This document shows, in pieces, positions 14,078 through 19,968 of a DNA stretch of 19,968 nucleotides. The notes beneath the pieces were generated by a model. It saw nothing but the letters and a program-made list of their open reading frames with translations. It ran no database searches and was not told the DNA's origin. Each line of letters opens with the position of its first letter. Position 1 is the stretch's first letter. The translations under genes were made by a program, and so were the position numbers. Source of the DNA: PALSA-555 sp036521915 (lineage in GTDB: Bacteria > Actinomycetota > Acidimicrobiia > IMCC26256 > PALSA-555); the NCBI GenBank assembly GCA_036521915.1, contig DATDGU010000375.1, forward strand, positions 1-19,968, in the 5' to 3' direction.

Positions 14078-14842
14078 TCAGATGCCGTCCGGGCGCAGCA
14101 GCGCGTCGGTGCCGCCGTCGACGAAGAGGATCGCGCCGGTCGTCCAGCTGGCGTCGCGAGAGAGCAGGAACCAGACTGCGTGGGCGATCTCCTCGGGCTC
14201 GCCCCACCGGTCGAGCGGGACCGGGAACTGGCGGATGAGGTCACCGGTGACCGGATGCTCGAGGGCGGCGCGCGTGAGGTTGGTGAGGACGGGTCCCGGC
14301 GCGACCGCGTTCACGCGCACGGCGGGCGCCCACGTCACGGCGCGGCGCCGCACCGTGCGGGCGAGCGCCAGCTTGGCGAGCGCGTAGACCATCTCGCCGT
14401 CCATCGTGTCGGCGAGCGCGGCGGCGGCCGCCTCGTCCTCGGCGAGGCAGTGCTCGAGGAGCGTGAGATCGGAGTGGGGCACGGCGGTGGCCGAGTTCGA
14501 GGCGATGGCGACCGCGGCGCGCAGCTGCCCGTCGACGAGATCGACGTGGAGCCCGTCGAGCAGCGTGACCGCGCCGAAGTAGTTGATGCGCACGACCATC
14601 GAGGGCGGCGCCGGGGTGCTGCCCCCGATGCCGGCGGCGACGACGAGCCCGTCGAGCCCGTTCGGCGCGGCGGCGCGCACCGCCGCGACGGCCTCGGCCC
14701 GACCCGACGCCGACGACAGGTCAGCGATGACCTCGGTGTCGCGCACGTCGACGCCGATGACGCGATGGCCAGCCGATTCGATGCGCCGTCGGATGGCGCC
14801 GCCGATCCCGCCCGCCGAGCCGGTCACCGCGATCGTTCCCAA
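14078..14842 (-). CDS. SDR oxidoreductase, 3alpha-hydroxysteroid / coniferyl-alcohol dehydrogenase-like
   Basis: A 254-residue SDR from the chosen start. TGSAGGIG is at 7-14, AAGIGG at 69-74, INYFGAVTLLDGL at 86-98 and the catalytic YALAK at 153-157. An extended loop (about 121-150) before the catalytic Tyr, and the C-terminal DGGTDALLRPDGI, are the marks of the 3alpha-HSD (Comamonas HsdA) and coniferyl-alcohol dehydrogenase subgroup, which oxidises hydroxysteroids or aryl alcohols with NAD. D32 after beta-2 suggests NAD. I chose TTG at 14842: GGAAGGGA lies 8 bases before it and the protein starts on the beta-1 strand. GTG at 14884 is possible (14 residues more) but has no ribosome site and overlaps the -10. 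Upstream of and probably cotranscribed with the AttH-like gene. Confidence 0.88.
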   Translation of the reverse strand: MGTIAVTGSAGGIGGAIRRRIESAGHRVIGVDVRDTEVIADLSSASGRAEAVAAVRAAAPNGLDGLVVAAGIGGSTPAPPSMVVRINYFGAVTLLDGLHVDLVDGQLRAAVAIASNSATAVPHSDLTLLEHCLAEDEAAAAALADTMDGEMVYALAKLALARTVRRRAVTWAPAVRVNAVAPGPVLTNLTRAALEHPVTGDLIRQFPVPLDRWGEPEEIAHAVWFLLSRDASWTTGAILFVDGGTDALLRPDGI

Positions 14843-14882
14843 CGTGGGTGTCCCTTCCGGCCGATCAGCACGAGCGGTCGGC

Positions 14883-14892
14883 ACGCTACCGT
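14883..14892. promoter_or_regulatory. Divergent overlapping -10 boxes (ACGCTACCGT)
   Basis: The plus strand reads TACCGT (14887-14892), 37 bases before the GTG of the amidohydrolase; the minus strand reads TAGCGT (rc of 14883-14888), pointing to the SDR gene. They share the central TA, the same layout as at 11239-11248. No operator-like palindrome is evident here. Confidence 0.45.
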
Positions 14893-14929
14893 TTGCTCGA
14901 CACTCCGGTCAGGACGAGGGGGACGCGCC

Positions 14930-16648
14930 GTGCTCGACGTGAAGATCCGCGGTGGCGAGGTGGTGGACGGGACGGGCGGCCCGCGACGGCACGCCGACGT
15001 CGGCGTGCGCGAGGGCCGTGTCGTGGCGATCGGAGCGGTCGACGAGGACGCGACCCAGACGATCGACGCGGACGGGCTCGTGGTGACGCCCGGGTTCGTC
15101 GACATCCACACGCACTACGACGCGCAGGTGCTCTGGGACCCGGCGACGACGCCGTCGCCGTTCCACGGCGTGACGAGCGTGGTCGGCGGGAACTGCGGGT
15201 TCACGATCGCGCCGGTGGAGCCGAGCGAGACCGAGTACCTGACGCACATGCTCGCCCGAGTCGAGGGCATGCCGCTCGAGTCGCTGCTCGCCGGCGTCCC
15301 CTACGACTGGCGCTCCTTTGGGGAGTACCTGGGTCGCCTCGACGGGTCGCTCGCGGTGAACGCCGGGTTCCTCGTCGGGCACAGCGCGCTCCGACGCGTG
15401 GTGATGGGCGACGACGCCGTGGGCAACCCGGCGACGCCCGACCAGGTCGAGGCGATGACGCGCCTGCTCGGTGAGTCCCTGGAGGCGGGCGGCCTCGGGT
15501 TCTCCTCCTCGCAGGCCACGACCCACAACGACGGCAACGGCGACCCCGTGCCGTCCCGGTCGGCGACGCCCGAAGAGCTCGTCGCGCTCGCCGAGGAGGC
15601 GGGGCGTCACGAGGGCACGACGCTCGAGTTCATCCCGGCGGTCGGCGGGTTCAACGAGGGCCACCTCGAGCTGATGGCCCGCATGTCGGCGGCCGCCGAC
15701 CGGCCGCTGAACTGGAACGTGCTCGTCCCGAACGCGGCGCGTGCCGACTTCGCCTGGAAGGCGCTCCAGGCGTCCGACTACGCGGCCGAGCGAGGTGGAC
15801 GGGTCATCGCGCTCACCGTCCCCGACGTGATGCGCACCCACCTGACGTTCAAGGCGGGCTTCGTGCTCGACGCGCTCCCGGGGTGGAACAAGACGATGGC
15901 GCTGCCGCCCGACGAGAAGATGCGGGCCCTCGCCGATCCCGCCGAGCGGACCCGTCTCGCCGAGCGCGCGTCGTCGAAGGACGCCGGCATGCTGCGGGGC
16001 CTCGCGACGTGGGAGAACATGACGATCATCGAGACCTTCGCCCCGGAGAACCGGGAGCTCGTGGGCCGGAAGGTCGGCGACATCGCGACGGAGCGGGGCC
16101 AGGCGCCCTTCGACGCGCTGCTCGACGTCGTGCTCGCGGACCAGCTGCGGACGGTGCTGCTGCCGCCGATCGCCGGGAACGACGAGGCGTCGTGGGAGCT
16201 GCGGCGCGACATCTGGCGCGACAAGCGCGCGGTGGTCGGTGCGTCCGACGCCGGTGCGCACCTCGACATGCTGTCGACGTTCACCTACAGCACGGCGATG
16301 CTGCGTTCGTGCCGCGAGCGCGGCCTCATGCCGCTCGAGGAGGCGGTGCAGCTGCTCACCGACCGCCAGGCCCGCCTGTACGGCATCCGCGAGCGGGGAC
16401 GCGTCGTCGAGGGCTGGCACGCCGACCTCGTGGTGCTCGACCCCGAGCGCGTCGCGCCCTCGCCGGTCGTGTGGCGCAACGACCTGCCGGCCGGCGCGGG
16501 ACGTCTCTACGCGGGGGCCGAGGGCATCGAGCACGTCCTCGTGAACGGCGTCGAGATCGCCCGCGGCGGCGAGCTGACCGGCGCACGCCCGGGCACGCTG
16601 CTGCGCTCGGGGCGCGACACCGAGACGGTCACCGCCGCGCCGGTCTGA
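14930..16648 (+). CDS. Amidohydrolase-3 family, N-acyl-D-amino-acid deacylase-like
   Basis: A 572-residue metal-dependent hydrolase of the D-aminoacylase type, expected to cleave an amide or a cyclic amide. It begins with the beta-sandwich strand VKIRGGEVVDGTGG, then the metal motif HTHYD (H60, H62), a cysteine in GGNCGF (C89) often bridging metals in this family, GHSALR (H151), and the catalytic aspartate D440 in GASDAGAHLDM. The C-terminal strand returns to the sandwich (GWHADLVVLDP, HVLVNGVEIARGGELTG). Length is typical (480-580). The GTG at 14930 has GAGGGGGA upstream and a TACCGT box; the open frame extends over 500 codons to the left only as a shadow of minus-strand genes. Many actinobacterial relatives sit in lipid or steroid clusters with unknown substrates, so true D-aminoacylase activity is not assured. 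Confidence 0.92.
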   Translation: MLDVKIRGGEVVDGTGGPRRHADVGVREGRVVAIGAVDEDATQTIDADGLVVTPGFVDIHTHYDAQVLWDPATTPSPFHGVTSVVGGNCGFTIAPVEPSETEYLTHMLARVEGMPLESLLAGVPYDWRSFGEYLGRLDGSLAVNAGFLVGHSALRRVVMGDDAVGNPATPDQVEAMTRLLGESLEAGGLGFSSSQATTHNDGNGDPVPSRSATPEELVALAEEAGRHEGTTLEFIPAVGGFNEGHLELMARMSAAADRPLNWNVLVPNAARADFAWKALQASDYAAERGGRVIALTVPDVMRTHLTFKAGFVLDALPGWNKTMALPPDEKMRALADPAERTRLAERASSKDAGMLRGLATWENMTIIETFAPENRELVGRKVGDIATERGQAPFDALLDVVLADQLRTVLLPPIAGNDEASWELRRDIWRDKRAVVGASDAGAHLDMLSTFTYSTAMLRSCRERGLMPLEEAVQLLTDRQARLYGIRERGRVVEGWHADLVVLDPERVAPSPVVWRNDLPAGAGRLYAGAEGIEHVLVNGVEIARGGELTGARPGTLLRSGRDTETVTAAPV

Positions 16649-16655
16649 TCCGTCG

Positions 16656-17396
16656 TCACTCGGCGACGAGGAGGCGGTAGCCGCCGTCGAACTCGTCGCG
16701 TCCGAGCAAGTCGGCGTGACGGTCCCGCCAGGCGCCCGACTCGAGGTCGGCACGAAGGCGGGCCAGACCGGGCGCGAGCACCGCGTCGTCGAGCCGCGCG
16801 AAGTAGGAGATCGCGGCGCGCACCTCGGGGTCGAGGTAGGCGTCGGGGCGCCGCCAGTAGGCGGAGAAGAACCCGTCGGTGCAGTCCCACGGGACCGGCA
16901 CGACCTCGACCCGTGAGGCGCCGAGCACGTCGGCGACCTCCTCGACGCTCGGGTTCCCGGTCGTCTCGAGATCGCGCAGCTCGGGGAAGTACTCGTCGGC
17001 GAGCCAGAACGGGTGGCCGGGCACGAAGTGCAGGATCACCTGCCGTCGCGCGACGCGCTGCAGCTCACGGGCGCCGGCCCGCAGATCACGCCAGTGATGG
17101 ACGGTCAACACGGCCAGGGCGGCGTCGACGGCGTCGTCGGCCACGGGGAGCGCCTCGGCGAGACCGCGCACAGCGGGCGGCGCATGCGCGGGGCGCTGGG
17201 CGAGCATGACGGCAGACGGCTCGACGGCGACGACCCGGCGGCCCCCGGGCTCGTAGGAGCCGGTGCCGGCCCCGACGTTCAGGACGGTGCGGGCGTCACC
17301 CAGCGCGCGGTCGAGCTGGGCGACGAGACGAGGATCGCTGCGGCGGTGGCGGGCGTACCCGCCGCCGATCCGCTCATAGAGCTGGCCGGTCGTCAC
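16656..17396 (-). CDS. Class I SAM-dependent methyltransferase
   Basis: A 246-residue Methyltransf_11-type protein. Motif I is VLNVGAGTGSYEP (38-50), followed by VVAVEPSAVMLAQRP (55-69) with the acidic residue that binds the SAM ribose, then EALPVADDAVDAALAVLTVHHW (81-102) as motif II/post-II. The C-terminal half (WDCTDGFFSAYWRRPDAYL) is a substrate-binding cap seen in small actinobacterial methyltransferases. The GTG start overlaps the stop of the upstream split-barrel gene by four bases (GTGA), and the frame upstream is only its shadow. It is the last gene of the minus-strand operon and meets the amidohydrolase with a 7-base gap. The methyl acceptor is unknown; operon context suggests a small catabolic intermediate or a detoxification role. 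Confidence 0.9.
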   Translation of the reverse strand: MTTGQLYERIGGGYARHRRSDPRLVAQLDRALGDARTVLNVGAGTGSYEPGGRRVVAVEPSAVMLAQRPAHAPPAVRGLAEALPVADDAVDAALAVLTVHHWRDLRAGARELQRVARRQVILHFVPGHPFWLADEYFPELRDLETTGNPSVEEVADVLGASRVEVVPVPWDCTDGFFSAYWRRPDAYLDPEVRAAISYFARLDDAVLAPGLARLRADLESGAWRDRHADLLGRDEFDGGYRLLVAE

Positions 17397-17893
17397 CCGG
17401 TGGGCGGCAGCCCGAGCTTGCGGTGGTCCCACGACACGTACTTGTCGACGTGGATCTTCACGACGACACGCTTGTTGAGCATCTGCTGTACGGCCGGCAG
17501 GAACTCGTCCTTGTAGGCCACGCCCTGGGTGCGCTCGAAGATGCTGATCCCGAGGGCGAGCATCCGGTCGGGGTCCTCGACGATCTCGCCGTGCCCGACG
17601 AGCTCGACGCCGCGCAGCTGGTCGTACGCGTCGCCCGTCTCGACGAGGCAGCTCATCTGGTCGTTGCGGCGCAGGTTCTTGACCTTCTGGCTCTTCGCCT
17701 TCGTCTCGAGCGCGGGGGCACCCTCGAGGAACCCGTACCACATGGCGACGAGGTGGATGGTGCCGTCGTGGTTCATGGTGGCGCATTGCATGGTCTGCTC
17801 GCTCTGGAGGAGCGCGTCGATCTCGTCGGCGTTCATGCGGATCACGTCGCGCTGCTTCACGCCGTGGCCCATCGCGGCCGGTTGCTGCGTCAT
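17393..17893 (-). CDS. PPOX-class F420/FMN-binding split-barrel protein
   Basis: A 166-residue protein of the pyridoxamine-5'-phosphate-oxidase-like split-barrel fold, resembling F420- or FMN-dependent reductases of mycobacteria. The N-terminal helix NADEIDALLQSEQTMQCATM leads into strand segments HLVAMWYGFLEGAPALETKAKSQKVKNL, whose basic residues (K-A-K-S-Q-K) commonly contact the cofactor phosphate, and RGVELVGHGEIVEDP. F420 use is inferred from this pattern and the many F420-type genes around it; FMN or haem is possible. The ATG at 17891-17893 has no Shine-Dalgarno sequence and stands 7 bases from a TAGCCT box, favouring a leaderless start or re-initiation after the amidohydrolase stop 10 bases earlier. 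A second ATG seven codons on is less likely. Coupled to the methyltransferase by GTGA. Confidence 0.87.
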   Translation of the reverse strand: MTQQPAAMGHGVKQRDVIRMNADEIDALLQSEQTMQCATMNHDGTIHLVAMWYGFLEGAPALETKAKSQKVKNLRRNDQMSCLVETGDAYDQLRGVELVGHGEIVEDPDRMLALGISIFERTQGVAYKDEFLPAVQQMLNKRVVVKIHVDKYVSWDHRKLGLPPTG

Positions 17894-17900
17894 GACCCGG

Positions 17901-17906
17901 AGGCTA
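17901..17906 (-). promoter_or_regulatory. -10-like TAGCCT overlapping a stop codon
   Basis: The minus strand reads TAGCCT, then 7 bases, then the ATG of the split-barrel gene. TAG is also the stop codon of the amidohydrolase. The spacing fits an internal leaderless promoter; since the stop codon supplies half the box, chance is a real alternative. Confidence 0.35.
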
Positions 17907-18983
17907 CCGGCTCGCGTGCGAGACCGGCCTGGCCTCGAGCCGGTAGAGGGCCCGGGCGTTGGCGCCCGCCACCTTGCGCACGACCGCGGTGTCGAGGCCG
18001 CTGTCGTCGACGAGCTCCTCGACGCTGTCCGGGAAGGAGCAGTCGAAATGCGGGTAATCGGAGGCGTACAGCACCTGCTCCGCGCCGAGGTAGCCGACCG
18101 CGGCGGCGAGGTTCGGCTCGTCCGGCTCGCACGAGAACCAACACTGCCCGGAGAGCAGGTACTCGTGCGGCGGGCGCGCCAGCTCATAGCGTCCGTCGGT
18201 CCAGTCCTCGCGCACCGACGCATACGCCTCGTCGAGGCGGTCGATGAAGTGCGGCATCCACCCGACGCCGGATTCCAGGAAGACGACCTTCAGCGTCGGG
18301 AAGCGCTCGAGCACGCCCCCGAGCACGAGGTCGCCCATCGCGACCTGCTGCTGGAACGGATGCGACAGCGCGTAGAACCGGGCCTGGTTGCGGAACGTCT
18401 CGACGCGCAGGTGCGGGGGGCAGGTGTGGCGGCTGCCGTGGACGGCGATGGGCGCGTCGAGATCCTGCGCCGCCGCCCACAGGGCGTCGAGGGCGGGGTC
18501 GCAGAGATGGCGATCGCCGGCGTAGGGCTGGACCATCACGCCGACGGCGCCGAGCTCGCCGACCGCACGGCGCACCTCGGCCGCGGCGGCGTCACCGTCG
18601 CCGAGGGGGACGATCGCGGCCGCGAAGAGCCGCTCGGGTGCCGCCGCGTGGTACTGGCCGGCGAACCAGTCGTTGAACGCCCGGCATGCCTCGACGCTCG
18701 AGGCGACGTCGGGGAAGTCGGAGACGCCGAGCAGCGCGGTCGGGTAGTTCACCGCGACGTCGATTCCTTCGCGGTCCATGTCTCGCAGGCGCGCGGTGGG
18801 CTCGAACGCCCCGGCGTTCACCTCCGGCCGCAGCCGATCGCCCCAATCTTCCCGCCGTGTCCACGACAGGAGCGCGTCGATGAGATCCGTCCCGGCGCTC
18901 GACCAGCCCTGGCGCGCCAGGACAGGCCGTGTCTCGACCACATGGCCGTCGGCGTCGATGACCTCGAACCCGAACCGGCTCAT
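17904..18983 (-). CDS. Amidohydrolase_2-family metal-dependent hydrolase/decarboxylase
   Basis: A 359-residue TIM-barrel protein of the family that includes ACMSD and gamma-resorcylate decarboxylases. The metal site elements are DADGH (D10, D12, H14), AVHGS (H182), ESGVGW (E237) and YASDYPHFD (D309). The first motif is D-x-D-x-H where the textbook family has x-H-x-H; this aspartate variant is frequent in actinobacterial relatives. The family cleaves C-C or C-N bonds of carboxylated or cyclic substrates. I chose ATG at 18981-18983, with GGGGTGGCG before it and the protein starting four residues before the first strand; a GTG at 19019 would overlap the SDR gene by 14 bases. It lies 22 bases after the SDR gene and 9 bases before the split-barrel gene. 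Substrate unknown. Confidence 0.92.
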   Translation of the reverse strand: MSRFGFEVIDADGHVVETRPVLARQGWSSAGTDLIDALLSWTRREDWGDRLRPEVNAGAFEPTARLRDMDREGIDVAVNYPTALLGVSDFPDVASSVEACRAFNDWFAGQYHAAAPERLFAAAIVPLGDGDAAAAEVRRAVGELGAVGVMVQPYAGDRHLCDPALDALWAAAQDLDAPIAVHGSRHTCPPHLRVETFRNQARFYALSHPFQQQVAMGDLVLGGVLERFPTLKVVFLESGVGWMPHFIDRLDEAYASVREDWTDGRYELARPPHEYLLSGQCWFSCEPDEPNLAAAVGYLGAEQVLYASDYPHFDCSFPDSVEELVDDSGLDTAVVRKVAGANARALYRLEARPVSHASR

Positions 18984-19005
18984 CGCCACCCCATCGGACG
19001 CGGAG

Positions 19006-19758
19006 TCAGGCCGTGACACCCATGTCGATGGGCACGACGGCGCCCGAGATGTAGCCGGCCGCGTCGGAGGCGAGGAACGCGATGAGCGCCGCCACCGCCT
19101 CCGGCTCGGCCATCTTCCCGGTCGGCGGGAACATCTTCTGGTAGTCGCGGACGTCGGTCCCCTCGACGAAGGCGAACTGCTTCGTAAGCGGCGTGTCGAT
19201 CCCGGCGGGCGCGACCGCGTTCACCCGCACGCCGCGCTTGTTGAACTCGACCGCCATCGACCGGGTGAGAAGCGACACGCCACCCTTCGAGGCGCAGTAC
19301 GCGGCGTTGTAGGGCTGGCCGAACAGGCCGGCGCTCGACGACACGTTCACGATCGCCCCGCCGTCTCGCAGCAGGTGCGGGAGGCACGCGCGGGACACGG
19401 CGAAGGTCCCGACGAGGTTCACGCGGATGATGTGCTCGAACTCCTCGACCGGCTCCTCCTCGGAGCGCGCGAACTTGCCGATCCCGGCGACGTTGCAGCA
19501 CACCGACGGGGGCCCCAGGTCCTCGACGACCCGCCCGATCGCGGCGTCCACGGCCGCGGCGTCGCTCACGTCGCAGTGGTACGGCCGGGCTCGCCCGGCG
19601 TCGGCGTGGATGAGCACGGCCGTCGCCTCGGCGCCGATCGTGTTGACGTCGAGGCACGCCACGACGCCGCCCTCGGCGCCGAAGCGGCGCGCCGTGGCCT
19701 GCCCGATGCCCGACGCCGCACCGGTGACGACCACGACCCGGTCGTCGAAGCGGCCCAC
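19006..19758 (-). CDS. SDR-family NAD(P)-dependent oxidoreductase
   Basis: A 250-residue classical short-chain dehydrogenase. TGAASGIG is at 12-19, D37 (CLDVN) after beta-2 suggests NAD, NVAG is at 89-92, and the catalytic residues are S140-S142, Y154 and K158 (YCASK). The C-terminus GYISGAVVPIDMGVTA is usual for FabG-like members. The start is GTG at 19756-19758, only 3 bases after the stop of the cyclase-family gene (TAGCCCGTG) and without a clear ribosome site, so it probably depends on translation of the upstream gene. It is second of the visible operon cyclase-SDR-amidohydrolase-split barrel-methyltransferase, and would supply an alcohol/ketone step in that pathway. It shares no close similarity with the three other SDRs here beyond the family motifs. 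Confidence 0.93.
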   Translation of the reverse strand: MGRFDDRVVVVTGAASGIGQATARRFGAEGGVVACLDVNTIGAEATAVLIHADAGRARPYHCDVSDAAAVDAAIGRVVEDLGPPSVCCNVAGIGKFARSEEEPVEEFEHIIRVNLVGTFAVSRACLPHLLRDGGAIVNVSSSAGLFGQPYNAAYCASKGGVSLLTRSMAVEFNKRGVRVNAVAPAGIDTPLTKQFAFVEGTDVRDYQKMFPPTGKMAEPEAVAALIAFLASDAAGYISGAVVPIDMGVTA

Positions 19759-19761
19759 GGG

Positions 19762-19968
19762 CTACTTCACCACAATGGGGTTCACCGGGCTCCCGACGGC
19801 GTGCGTGAACGGCTGCGGCGACGCGTCGAGGAAGAAGGCGTAGCGGCCGTCGCTCGCGCAGTCGACGGCGAGCTCCTCGAGGTTCCAGTTCTGCCCTTGG
19901 GTCATGCCCATGTCCACGAGGTGCAGCAGGTGGACTGGCAGCAGGGCGTCCTCGCGCTCGGACGGGAA
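19762..19968 (-). CDS. Cyclase-family hydrolase (kynurenine-formamidase-like fold), C-terminal part
   Basis: Translation of the minus strand from the window edge gives 68 residues ending in TAG at 19762-19764. The fragment contains LLPVHLLHLVDMGMTQGQN, then NLEELAVDCASDGRYAFFLDA, and ends SPVNPIVVK. This is the C-terminus I associate with the cyclase family (PF04199), metal-dependent hydrolases related to kynurenine formamidase and isatin hydrolase, where the same LLxxHxxLVDMGM segment and GSPxNP end recur. The metal-binding HxGTHxDxP motif would lie outside the window, so activity cannot be judged. It is followed after 3 bases by the SDR gene and is therefore probably the upstream member of the five-gene operon. 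Identification is by eye. Confidence 0.82.
   Translation of the reverse strand, partial: FPSEREDALLPVHLLHLVDMGMTQGQNWNLEELAVDCASDGRYAFFLDASPQPFTHAVGSPVNPIVVK

Noticed and set aside
13286..14929. 548-codon extension upstream of the plus-strand amidohydrolase
   Set aside because: Low-complexity shadow of the minus-strand AttH-like and SDR genes; the true start is the GTG at 14930 with a ribosome site and promoter.
1..19968. tRNA, rRNA, CRISPR arrays, insertion sequences or phage genes
   Set aside because: No repeat arrays, terminal repeats, transposase or integrase motifs, or RNA-like segments were seen; almost all bases are accounted for by coding sequence.

Overview
The window is about 20 kb of very GC-rich DNA in which genes are packed almost end to end: 4-base ATGA/GTGA overlaps, convergent stops 3-7 bases apart, and many GTG starts. 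Codon use, three luciferase-like (LLM) F420-type oxidoreductases, an F420/FMN split-barrel protein and several leaderless-looking promoters point to an actinobacterium, perhaps Acidimicrobiia-like or a relative of the mycobacteria/rhodococci. The lineage is an inference. I found no RNA genes, CRISPR, transposase or phage genes.

Layout. (1) 1-609: 3' end of a CYP124/125-type cytochrome P450 (+), facing a minus-strand group 637-3342 of two translationally coupled SDR dehydrogenases and a phytanoyl-CoA-dioxygenase-type oxygenase that has its own promoter. (2) 3343-8097 (+): a divergent promoter, then an Rv3520c-like LLM oxidoreductase running directly into lutA-lutB-lutC (iron-sulfur 2-hydroxyacid oxidation complex), then a second LLM enzyme. 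(3) 8105-11210 (-): a FadE29-like acyl-CoA dehydrogenase, a TetR regulator and a second P450 (TetR/P450 overlap by ATGA). (4) 11211-11299: a compact divergent control region with a palindromic double -10 and a 20-base inverted repeat matching the KstR consensus. (5) 11300-13129 (+): a BKACE/DUF849 beta-keto acid cleavage-type enzyme and a third LLM enzyme. (6) 13133-14842 (-): a 3alpha-hydroxysteroid-dehydrogenase-like SDR and an AttH/CrtC-like protein of unknown role, divergent from (7) a D-aminoacylase-type amidohydrolase (14930-16648, +). (8) 16656-19968 (-): an operon of a cyclase-family hydrolase (cut by the window end), an SDR, an amidohydrolase_2, an F420/FMN split-barrel protein and a SAM methyltransferase.

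How it may work together. The content is catabolic: hydroxylation (P450s, Fe/2OG oxygenase), alcohol/ketone oxidation (SDRs), F420-linked redox steps (LLMs), acyl-CoA desaturation, C-C cleavage (BKACE) and hydrolysis (amidohydrolases, cyclase family). Several members resemble genes in the mycobacterial cholesterol-catabolic region (CYP124/125, FadE29, Rv3520c), and the KstR-type operator agrees with that. I infer a locus for breakdown of a steroid- or terpenoid-like or branched lipid. The substrate cannot be read from the sequence, and other core steroid genes (ring cleavage, FadE28 partner, ChsH, Ltp2) are not in the window.

The observations I would follow first are the KstR-like operator between the FadE29-like gene and the BKACE-LLM pair, the BKACE with altered active-site residues, the LLM-lutABC operon with its tiny overlapping upstream ORFs, and the five-gene F420-associated operon at the right end.
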